DNA of 64,000 bases from JBAXTE01 sp037130365. GTDB taxonomy: Bacteria > Bacteroidota > Bacteroidia > Bacteroidales > WCHB1-69. Position 1 is the first letter of the stretch; every line of letters starts with the position of its first letter. The stretch lies in assembly GCA_037130365.1 (NCBI GenBank), contig JBAXTE010000001.1, forward strand, positions 62,001 to 126,000, read 5' to 3'. The notes beneath the pieces were generated by a model. It was not told the DNA's origin, did not search any database, and worked only from the letters and a program-made list of their open reading frames with translations. The position numbers and the translations under genes are program-made. Shown piece by piece: positions 26,328 to 34,600 of this stretch.

Positions 26328-27692
26328 ATGGCAAAGATAATAGGATTCTTTACTCGTAATCCCAAATGGTGTGCATTTTTGATTGGTGTTATCTTCGTTT
26401 TTTGCAATCTGGTAATTGCGAACAACACCCGAAGTAATGGCCGAAGATACATTTTCTGGTCAGATGCTATGGGATATTATGCATATCTGCCATCCACTTT
26501 TATTTATCAAGATTTATTAGGCTGTTCTTATGATGTGGATAAGTGTTTTAAAAATGCAGATCCAAACAAAAGAGTCATATTTAAATACACTTCTGGAGTA
26601 GCAATACTTCAAACACCGTTTTTCCTAACTGCTTTAGGTGTCAGCCAATTTACCGAAACAAACCCCGATGGTCTCTCCGAAACTTTTGAGTTTTGCATTA
26701 CAATGGGAACAATTTTTTACTGTTTTATGGCACTATTGCTTATGTTTTCGGTGCTTAAAAGATATGTAAAAACTCAAAGTGCCATAATAACTGTAATCCT
26801 AGCCTACTTTGGAACAAACTTATTCTATTACACCATTGGTGAATCGGGAATGTCGCATGCTTACTCATTTTTTACCATGTCGTGGTTTATATATTCTGTA
26901 CATGGATTCCTTGATAAGCCTACATGGAAAAACAGCATACAAATAGGGTTCGCATTTGGGCTCTCGACTATTATCCGTCCAACAAACTTTTTTATTATCT
27001 TGCTTCCATTTTTTCTAAAAATTCAAAATTTTAAAGATATTAGCACACGAATACAGTTTTTAACACGTCAACCTTTGACTTATTTAGGAGTTTTATTTGC
27101 ATTTTTAGCCATACTTCCACAACTAATATATTGGAAATTACAATCTGGTAAATTTTTGTTTTTTTCATATTCCGAAGAGACGTTTGTTTATTTAAAAAAC
27201 CCTCATATTGCGGATATTCTTTGGGGAAATGTATCTGGATTATTTGTTTACACCCCACTTTTGTTGCTATTTATTCCTGGACTTTACTTTATGTGGCAAA
27301 AAAAATGGCGATTTGAAGCAGCCATAATTCTCACTATTTTTGCAACAATTACCTATTTTAATGCCAGTTGGTGGTGTTACACATTCGATTGTGGTTTTGG
27401 ACACCGAGCATTTATTGAATATTATCCAATGTTACTTATTCCGATAGCTTTTTCGTTTGATGTGCTTTTTGTAAAGTGGAAATCAGTAATCTTAACTTTA
27501 ATATTGGTGCTATTTTTCTTTATAAACATAAGAATGAGCTATTTATACAAGAAGTATCCTTGCTGGAAAGATGATTGGGGAATTAAATGGGGCTGGTCAA
27601 ATGTTGCGTATGTGTTAAGGGTAGTTTTTTATATTGATCCACGACCTACATACCACTTTCGTGTAATAGATAAATTGCCCAATACAAATTAG
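26328..27692 (+). CDS. Polytopic membrane protein, GT-C glycosyltransferase-like
   Basis: A 454-residue integral membrane protein with about ten hydrophobic segments. The first extracytoplasmic loop carries the acidic sequence FWSDAMGYYAYLPSTFIYQD, and later motifs SGMSHAYSFF and IIRPTNFFI occur, a layout seen in lipid-phosphate-sugar-dependent GT-C glycosyltransferases where the loop Asp is catalytic. I cannot name a precise family, so glycosyl transfer at the periplasmic face is a guess from topology. It starts 15 bases after lspA and is probably the last gene of the ileS unit. Confidence 0.7.
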   Translation: MAKIIGFFTRNPKWCAFLIGVIFVFCNLVIANNTRSNGRRYIFWSDAMGYYAYLPSTFIYQDLLGCSYDVDKCFKNADPNKRVIFKYTSGVAILQTPFFLTALGVSQFTETNPDGLSETFEFCITMGTIFYCFMALLLMFSVLKRYVKTQSAIITVILAYFGTNLFYYTIGESGMSHAYSFFTMSWFIYSVHGFLDKPTWKNSIQIGFAFGLSTIIRPTNFFIILLPFFLKIQNFKDISTRIQFLTRQPLTYLGVLFAFLAILPQLIYWKLQSGKFLFFSYSEETFVYLKNPHIADILWGNVSGLFVYTPLLLLFIPGLYFMWQKKWRFEAAIILTIFATITYFNASWWCYTFDCGFGHRAFIEYYPMLLIPIAFSFDVLFVKWKSVILTLILVLFFFINIRMSYLYKKYPCWKDDWGIKWGWSNVAYVLRVVFYIDPRPTYHFRVIDKLPNTN

Positions 27693-27784
27693 GACAATCA
27701 ATTTTAACCCCATTAATAAAAAATAAAATCACGAAATTCCAACCCAATCACACAAAGAGAATTGTGGAGTCATAAAAAAAAATG

Positions 27785-27793
27785 TAATTTTGT
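27785..27793 (+). promoter_or_regulatory. Probable -7 element of the DUF4403 gene
   Basis: TAATTTTGT matches TAnnTTTG and lies 81 bases before the preferred ATG at 27875 (24 before the alternative ATG at 27818). Confidence 0.4.
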
Positions 27794-27874
27794 TGTGATT
27801 ATTAGTTAAAGAAGCAAATGGCTCATTTGACTATCCTGTTTTTCACAATTCGTTTAATAGAAATAACTTTTTTC

Positions 27875-29287
27875 ATGAAACAAATTCACATCAAAAAGTT
27901 CGTTAATACCATTGCCTTTTGTGTTTTTTTTATAATTGGCTTTGTGAGTTGTAAAAGTTTAAATGTCGAAAAACCTAAAGAAGAATACATTCCGTTAGCT
28001 TATACTCCTAAGACTTCCGTTATTAATCTTCCGATGGACATCGATTTAAAAAAGGTAGAAAAGGCCGTAAACGATAAGTTTAAAGGATTAATATATGAGG
28101 ACAATAATCTTGACGATGACAATATGCAGTTAAAGCTTTGGAAAAGTCAAAATTTTGTCTTTAATGCTTCTGGCAATCAGCTTCAGTACAAGATTCCAAT
28201 GAAAATTTGGAGTAAATTTGGTTGGAAGATCGAAAAATTTGGAATAAGCATCTCCGATTATTATGATGTTGCTGGAGAAATTGCATTAAAATACAAATCA
28301 TCATTAACAATCACTCGCGATTGGCAAGTAAAAACTACTACAGTTTCCGATGGTTACGAATGGATTTCAAAACCTACACTTTCAATTGCGGGCGTTACAA
28401 TTCCGATAACTTCAATTGCAAACTTAGCGCTGAAATCTTGTTCCGGATTAATAAATACTCAAATTGATAAAGCAATTACTCAAACCGTGTCGTTGAAAAG
28501 TGAAGTTGAAAAAGCTTGGATATCTATGCAAACCCCTATGAGCGTGAATAAAGATTACAATATTTGGCTAAAAATCACTCCTCAAGAGCTGTTTACGGCA
28601 CCGATGAGCACTCAACAAAATCACATAAAACTTAATATTGGCGCAAAAGCGGCTGTTGAATCCTTTATTGGATACCAGCCAGATAGCATCCTTACTCCAA
28701 GAGCTCTCCCAGGATTAACGTTTGTTCAAAAAGCAGAGGATTCCTTTGTTTTAAACTTTAGTTCCGATGTTACTTTTAAACAGATTAGCACCATTGCACA
28801 AAAGGAACTTGTGGGAAAAGAATTTATTGAAGGAAAGCGAAAAATAAAAATCACCAAATTCGATGTCTTTGGCAGCGATGACAAAATGATTTTTATGACC
28901 GAAATAATTGGCTCAATCAAAGGGATAATCTACTTTACAGGAACCCCTTTTTATAATGCAGACTCAAATACAATTGAGATGAAAGATGTAGATTTTGAAC
29001 TCAACACTCGTAATGCACTTATAAATTCTGCAAACTGGTTATTACATGGCACATTCTTACGTTTGATGCAACCATACTTAAGTTTTCCTATTTCATCACA
29101 AATTAAGGAGATGAAATCAACCATCAATAAAGAGTTAGCAAACTATAAAGTTACGGATGGAATACTCTTAATGGGACAAGTCAACGACATTGAAATTGAG
29201 TCGTTTGGAGTTGTTCCTGGAGCATTAAAAGTGTTAGGTTCGGTTAAAGGAAAATTGCAAATGAAAGTTGATGATTTGAAGTTTTGA
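27875..29287 (+). CDS. DUF4403 family lipoprotein
   Basis: A 470-residue lipoprotein. The start at 27875 gives a compact signal sequence with lipobox IGFVSC and lipidated C26; an in-frame ATG at 27818 would add 19 residues ahead of it. The body matches, from memory, the DUF4403 family of Bacteroidota: SVINLPMDIDLKKVEKAVN at the start, repeated amphipathic lipid-binding-like segments, and YKVTDGILLMGQVNDIEIE near the end. Function is unknown; a lipid-binding or envelope role has been suggested only by fold resemblance. It faces the next gene tail to tail, 5 bases apart. Confidence 0.8.
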   Translation: MKQIHIKKFVNTIAFCVFFIIGFVSCKSLNVEKPKEEYIPLAYTPKTSVINLPMDIDLKKVEKAVNDKFKGLIYEDNNLDDDNMQLKLWKSQNFVFNASGNQLQYKIPMKIWSKFGWKIEKFGISISDYYDVAGEIALKYKSSLTITRDWQVKTTTVSDGYEWISKPTLSIAGVTIPITSIANLALKSCSGLINTQIDKAITQTVSLKSEVEKAWISMQTPMSVNKDYNIWLKITPQELFTAPMSTQQNHIKLNIGAKAAVESFIGYQPDSILTPRALPGLTFVQKAEDSFVLNFSSDVTFKQISTIAQKELVGKEFIEGKRKIKITKFDVFGSDDKMIFMTEIIGSIKGIIYFTGTPFYNADSNTIEMKDVDFELNTRNALINSANWLLHGTFLRLMQPYLSFPISSQIKEMKSTINKELANYKVTDGILLMGQVNDIEIESFGVVPGALKVLGSVKGKLQMKVDDLKF

Positions 29288-29292
29288 TTTTC

Positions 29293-31086
29293 TTATTGCA
29301 CTTTAACTATTTTTTTTACGATAACCGTATCATCAGATAAACGAACAATTACAACATAAAGCCCTTCGTTCCATTTTGATGTATCAAAAGAACAATTCTT
29401 ATCTGTAATATCTTTTGATATTATTGTCTGACCTAATCCATTGAAAACAGCTACATTTTTAAACAATTGATCGCTTTTAATAAAAAGGGAAGATTTAATT
29501 GGGTTTGGATAAATCTGAAGCTCGTTGTTGTTATTATTCAAAACTTCAACTGTAGAATTTCCACAGGAGGTGCCAAAAATGTTATTTAAAGAATATCTGT
29601 CGTGTGCAGGATTATTTCCAGAACCCATAACGTTTGGAGTTCCAATTACTCCCCATTGTTGAGCAGGAATAAAATCAGGACGATGAGTGTAAGCATACGA
29701 AATATCAGGAAGCGCCACTGTTCCAGATGGTACAATGGTACCCTTGTTGTTGTTTCCATATAAAAAATGTCCAGTTCCTTGAATTGTATAATTTACAATA
29801 CTATATGGACTGGTGGTGTTTGGAATATCGTTTCCAATAAAAATCTGATTTGGCGAAGTACTCGCGCTAAAAAAAATACCATATCCCTCGGCTCTATTTC
29901 TGAAAAAAGTATTATCTGGTCCATTTTGTCCATGAGAGTCATCAATAACGATGTTTTGACAAATATTTCCTTCAAACAAATTTGCGTACGGATAATTTCC
30001 ATGTAAGACCATGTCTCCTGCGGAATTTGCTGGTAAAAAAATGCTGGAAGTTTCCCATATTGGATCAAAAGAATAGTTGTAAGCAAATACATTTCCATTT
30101 GCTCCACTTTGCAAAATCATCGAATGGCGTAAATGTTCAAACACATTATCTTCTACTCTGCATTCGTTAGTGGTTGCATTTAACAAAACCCCATAAGCTC
30201 TACCGTTTGAGCCATACCAAAATGCATGATGAAAATAATTCCTAGAGATTAACAGGTTTGAACTAACTTCTGCATCAATGTGTGCAAAAGTACAGTTATG
30301 TGATTCAATACCACTTACCCAACAATTAACCGCATACAAAAAATTAATATTGCTCGATTGTTCTGGAGCTGTGCTGTCTATTCGTTCAATTTTCAAACAC
30401 TCAATTCCAACATTTTTTATTGGATTAATTTTTCGAATATGAGCAAATCGGGAAATCACAAAATTAATTCGCAACGGTGATGCTAGCGTAATTTTGTTTC
30501 CAGAAATACTGGTGATGTTTAAAATCTGTCCCACCGTGTTTTCTGCCCATGCTGATGTAACCCAATCAGTATCAAGTTGCATAATTTGAACCCAGTCACC
30601 TATAGAAAAATGAGAAGTATTTTGAACTACAATAGAATTGCTGTCTTTGCTTGATGATTGAATTAAAGAAGTGGTGTCTACATTAGATACGGTGCCATGA
30701 ATATTAAAAGAATTGCCTGCGCCATTCAAATTCATAGTGAAAATGGTATTTGCAGCTCCCTTACCTTTAATAATTACATTTGCTGGAAGCGTGATGGTAT
30801 GATTAAATAGAAAATTACCGTTAGGAAATTTAATTATTGCTCCAGTGCCAACAAGTGATGAAATTACATTTGAAAGAATTGTGTCGTTTGATGTAACTCC
30901 ATTACCAACAACACCGTGTGTTTGCATGTCTATTTCTTGAAAACCAATTGTCGTTGTGTCTCTCAATCCTGCAATAGTCCAATTTACACTTCGAGCAGAA
31001 GGTAAGGTTTGACCATATATTTTTGGAGAAAAATTAAGTAGGAAGCAGATTACAATGAGTAACAGCGTAAATTTTGCATTTTTCAT
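29293..31086 (-). CDS. Secreted right-handed beta-helix protein with T9SS sorting domain
   Basis: A 597-residue secreted protein. A signal peptide ends near KIYGQ. The next part fits the pectate-lyase-type beta-helix start (IDMQTHGVVGNGVTSNDTI, IKFPNGNFLFNHTI, VIIKGKGAANTIF). Repeated short strands with Asn/His follow (SHNCTFAHIDAEVSSNLLIS, VEDNVFEHLRHSM), typical of polysaccharide lyases, hydrolases or epimerases of this fold. The C-terminus is a type A sorting domain (IYPNPIKSSLFI, VAVFNGLGQTII, WNEGLYVVIVRL, IVKKIVKV). Catalytic residues cannot be assigned, so a carbohydrate substrate is only likely. It is monocistronic by position. Confidence 0.8.
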   Translation of the reverse strand: MKNAKFTLLLIVICFLLNFSPKIYGQTLPSARSVNWTIAGLRDTTTIGFQEIDMQTHGVVGNGVTSNDTILSNVISSLVGTGAIIKFPNGNFLFNHTITLPANVIIKGKGAANTIFTMNLNGAGNSFNIHGTVSNVDTTSLIQSSSKDSNSIVVQNTSHFSIGDWVQIMQLDTDWVTSAWAENTVGQILNITSISGNKITLASPLRINFVISRFAHIRKINPIKNVGIECLKIERIDSTAPEQSSNINFLYAVNCWVSGIESHNCTFAHIDAEVSSNLLISRNYFHHAFWYGSNGRAYGVLLNATTNECRVEDNVFEHLRHSMILQSGANGNVFAYNYSFDPIWETSSIFLPANSAGDMVLHGNYPYANLFEGNICQNIVIDDSHGQNGPDNTFFRNRAEGYGIFFSASTSPNQIFIGNDIPNTTSPYSIVNYTIQGTGHFLYGNNNKGTIVPSGTVALPDISYAYTHRPDFIPAQQWGVIGTPNVMGSGNNPAHDRYSLNNIFGTSCGNSTVEVLNNNNNELQIYPNPIKSSLFIKSDQLFKNVAVFNGLGQTIISKDITDKNCSFDTSKWNEGLYVVIVRLSDDTVIVKKIVKVQ

Positions 31087-31404
31087 GATACAATTTGTTT
31101 AAGGTTTAATCGTGGCCACTGTCAAATTAATTTCCAAATATAATAAATTATTTGACATTATGCCAATTTTGAGAAATAATATTTGAAATTAGCACGTTTA
31201 CTTCAATCTTTCCCCAAATGTTGTTCTAAATAATTGTTTCTGTATCACTTGAGTAAAAAAAAGACAATAAACGATGGTTCGTCAGATTCTTTAATAATCT
31301 AGAAAAAGAAAACACTCCTTATAGCTAGCGCTATGGATAAAAAATCTGTCGACAAGAAACTAATAAGTGCTCATTTGACGACAAACTAAAAACCTAATAA
31401 ATTT
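31087..31404. other. 318-base intergenic region
   Basis: Contains a minus-strand TATATTTG (31135-31142) that fits a -7 element for the beta-helix gene, with TTGG about 20 bases upstream as a poor -33. Otherwise AT-rich sequence; I see no gene, terminator or strong repeat. Confidence 0.4.
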
Positions 31405-33588
31405 CTATTTTTTCAATACCACAAAAACTGTTCGTCTATTTTTTGCTCTCCCGTCTTCGGTGTCATTTGTAGCAATTGGCTTCGTTTCGCCATATCCTTT
31501 AAACGAAAGCCTATCAGTACTTACACCAGTTGAAATAATATAGTCATATACGGATTTTGCACGATTTTCGGAAAGAACCATATTACTGTTATCGTTACCA
31601 ACATTATCTGTATGCCCTTGAATTTCAATATTTACCGTTGGGTTTTCATTTAAAAACTCAATAAATGCATCAATTACTAATTTACTTTCTCTTTTTAAAT
31701 CAAAAGAGTTTGTTGCAAAGTAAATATCATTAAGTTTATAACTTTTCCCCTCTTCAATTGGACTAATTTGAAAGTCAACTTTGTGTGTAGTGGGTGCAAG
31801 GGTGTCTTTTGAGTCAATATATTTTGTTTCATAAGCATATCCCTCTTTTTTCACCGTAAGCACATAATCATTTTTGAGAAGAGCCACCATTGCGTATTTC
31901 CCTGTAGTCTGATCGATTGGAATTTGAATTACTTTTTTAGTTTCAGTATTTTTCAACTCTACACTTGCTTCAATTGGAGAGCCATCTTCCGACCGAACCT
32001 CACCCTTTATTAAGGCAACACGTTGGGGTCGAGCTTCTGTGTATAATTCAAATTCATATAAATCAAAATTGCCAGAAAAATTCGAACTATAATAACCTTT
32101 TGATCCATCAGTACTAACAAAAAAGCCAACATCGTCTAATTCTGTGTTAATTGGAACTCCAATGTTTTTTGGCTTTTCCCACTGTCCGTTTTCATTCTTC
32201 TTTGAATAAAAAATATCCATTCCTCCTACACTTGTATGACCATCCGAAGAGAAATACAACGTTTGGCTATCACTGTGAATGAATGGAGTTTTTTCGTTTT
32301 GTGTTGAGTTAATAACATTTCCTATACTCTGTGCTTTTTCCCATTTTCCAGTTTCATCTCGATGTGCAACCCAAATATCATAACCACTTGTCTCTGCATT
32401 TCTGTCGGTAATAAAATACAAGGTTTTTCCATCTGGACTAATACTTGGTTGCGATTCCCATGTATTTGGTGTGTTAATATTTGGGCCTAAATTGGTAATA
32501 GGAGTCCATTCATCTTTCTTAAATTCAGAAAAATAAAGATCTGCATTTTTGTATCCATTTTGCTCAATATTACATTTAGCAAAAACCATATATTTGTTAT
32601 CTACGGTTATGGTTGGACTTCCTTCGTTTTCTCCTTTATTAAAAGGCTCGGGCATAATATTGCCATTATCAAAACGCAGATTTGAATCACGAACACTCAC
32701 ATAAAAGTACTCTTTGGGCTGTCCTTTTGAATTTATTGCTCCACGCTGAGCTGGTGGTTGTAATACTCGCGTATAAAAACAAATCTCATCATCTGGGGAG
32801 ATGCAAAACAAATATTCGTCGTTTGGAGATGAGATTCCGTCCACTTTTTTAAGATTAAAGGGCACTGGTTTATTTAATACCTGATCTAAAAATATACAAT
32901 AGTTGTAATGGTTTTGAGCATCCAAAAAATCATTTTCATTTTTACTCCTATCAAAATTTTTTAGAAAATAATTAAATGGCGCAACTGCTTCCTTAAACCG
33001 ATTTTGAGAATACAGCATTTTCCCAAGATAAAAATAACAATATGGATTTATCTCCTTGCATGCAGCAATTGCTTGTGAAAAATAATTCTCTGCTTTTTTT
33101 ACTAGTTGATTAATTTGCTCATCCGAAAGACCTTTGCCTTTTCCAGCTTCACCACTGTATTTTTCTATTTGCTTTACCGTAATCATTCCCATTAAATAAA
33201 ACGGATCGGCAAAAGTTGGTTCTTGTTCCGATACATCGGTGAAGAATGCAATCGATTCTACATATTTTTTTATCTGATATGCTTCGAGTCCTTTTTCAAA
33301 ATCCTTACGAGCCCCTTTACTAATTTGTTTAATGGTAATACATCCATTTTGAGGCTCATCATCGTCATCTTTTTGTGCTTGGAGAGACAAAGATGAAAGC
33401 AGAATACAAATTATGAAAGATAGATTTAACAACAATTGAGTTTTTGGTGTTATCCTTTTACTCACCCAGATTAAAAGTTGGATTGGATTATATGAATACG
33501 AAGGAGCAATATCTTCAATTGTTTGAAGCATTTCTGTTTGATTTGTGGCCATTTTAATAATTGTTTTTGCAGAAGAATTACCTATCAT
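31405..33588 (-). CDS. PorE-like OmpA-family protein (TPR, PD40, CRD, OmpA)
   Basis: A 727-residue periplasmic or outer-membrane protein. Domains in order: TPR-like helices (about 85-220), a PD40/WD40-like beta-propeller (about 240-515; repeats such as ESQPSISPDGKTLYFITD and FIHSDSQTLYFSSDGH), a carboxypeptidase-regulatory-like domain (about 520-590, LIKGEVRSEDGSPIEASVEL), and an OmpA C-terminal peptidoglycan-binding domain (about 610-727, IEIQGHTDNVGNDNSN and LSENRAKSVYDYI). This order is that of PorE, which links the T9SS to peptidoglycan. The signal-like segment is only at 51-72; a GTG at 33465 would give a clean signal peptide and 686 residues, so the start is uncertain. Confidence 0.8.
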   Translation of the reverse strand: MIGNSSAKTIIKMATNQTEMLQTIEDIAPSYSYNPIQLLIWVSKRITPKTQLLLNLSFIICILLSSLSLQAQKDDDDEPQNGCITIKQISKGARKDFEKGLEAYQIKKYVESIAFFTDVSEQEPTFADPFYLMGMITVKQIEKYSGEAGKGKGLSDEQINQLVKKAENYFSQAIAACKEINPYCYFYLGKMLYSQNRFKEAVAPFNYFLKNFDRSKNENDFLDAQNHYNYCIFLDQVLNKPVPFNLKKVDGISSPNDEYLFCISPDDEICFYTRVLQPPAQRGAINSKGQPKEYFYVSVRDSNLRFDNGNIMPEPFNKGENEGSPTITVDNKYMVFAKCNIEQNGYKNADLYFSEFKKDEWTPITNLGPNINTPNTWESQPSISPDGKTLYFITDRNAETSGYDIWVAHRDETGKWEKAQSIGNVINSTQNEKTPFIHSDSQTLYFSSDGHTSVGGMDIFYSKKNENGQWEKPKNIGVPINTELDDVGFFVSTDGSKGYYSSNFSGNFDLYEFELYTEARPQRVALIKGEVRSEDGSPIEASVELKNTETKKVIQIPIDQTTGKYAMVALLKNDYVLTVKKEGYAYETKYIDSKDTLAPTTHKVDFQISPIEEGKSYKLNDIYFATNSFDLKRESKLVIDAFIEFLNENPTVNIEIQGHTDNVGNDNSNMVLSENRAKSVYDYIISTGVSTDRLSFKGYGETKPIATNDTEDGRAKNRRTVFVVLKK

Positions 33589-33722
33589 GTTTATCGATTT
33601 GAAAACAAAATTACAAAAAAATAAAGATAACTGGTACGCAAATAAAGGATGATTTAATAAAAAACAGATATTGTTTAATCCAATTAAAACATCAAAATTT
33701 AAAACTTTTAAGATGGTTTTTT

Positions 33723-34322
33723 TTAAATTATTAGTTTCCTCCGACTTTGTTCATCCCTTATTAACGATGCTTGCTCATAATCTTCGTATTCAACAGCCAA
33801 GGTTAATAACTCTTGTAATTGTTCGTCGGTGTAAGAAGTAAACGAGTTATCATCAACATCTTCGGTTAACGTTAGATCTTCATCATCAATATTTTCGAAA
33901 AGTTTACTTGCATTTGTGTTATCAATAGCCGCAGTTTGCATAATTTCTTCAAAAGTGTATATTGGGCATCCGAAGCGCAATGCTAACGATACTGCATCCG
34001 AAGTTCGAGCATCTAATTTAACAACATTATCGTTGCCAATACAGATTAAATTTGAATAAAAAACGCCTTCATCTAAACGGTAAATAACAACTTCAGAAAT
34101 GTTTACAGAAAAAGCTGACGCAAAGTTTTTAAATAAATCGTGAGTTAATGGACGGGAATATTTTATTTTTTCAAGTTGAATTGCAATAGATTGAGCTTCA
34201 AATCCTCCAATAATTATAGGTAAACGGCGCTCACCATCAGCTTCTTTTAAAATTAAAGCGTACGCATTATTTTGTGTTTGACTATAGGTCAATCCAAATA
34301 TTTCGAGTCTTATCCGTTCCAT
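33723..34322 (-). CDS. Bifunctional nuclease family protein (DUF151) with UVR motif
   Basis: A 199-residue cytosolic protein. Residues about 1-130 form the BFN/DUF151 domain (MERIRLEIFGLTYSQTQNNAYALIL, cut here to its clear parts: LPIIIGGFEAQSIAIQLE, and KLDARTSDAVSLALRFGCPI). The C-terminal 30 residues (LQELLTLAVEYEDYEQASLI) match the UVR helical hairpin of UvrB/UvrC. Members in other organisms have been described with DNase and RNase activity; activity here is unproven. The frame extends to 34373, but conservation begins at MERIRLEIF, so I start at ATG 34322. Confidence 0.85.
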   Translation of the reverse strand: MERIRLEIFGLTYSQTQNNAYALILKEADGERRLPIIIGGFEAQSIAIQLEKIKYSRPLTHDLFKNFASAFSVNISEVVIYRLDEGVFYSNLICIGNDNVVKLDARTSDAVSLALRFGCPIYTFEEIMQTAAIDNTNASKLFENIDDEDLTLTEDVDDNSFTSYTDEQLQELLTLAVEYEDYEQASLIRDEQSRRKLII

Positions 34323-34600
34323 ACTAATTCTGATTCTTGATTTTGAAACGATAAAATTATGAAAAATGTTCAATAAGTCAATTCATTTTTTACAAAATGG
34401 ATAGAATCAATGAAAAACAGTATTAAAAAAAAGGAATAACAACCAATTCTAAGCATAACCGTACTCAATGAACAAGTTTACTTAAAACAAGAACAAACAC
34501 CTAAAACTAAAAATTTATGTAAAAATCTTGCTAAATGGGCATGATTTTTGCGGAAAATTATGCGCAAAATTAATTTAATATCCACCAAAAAATCAGCCGT

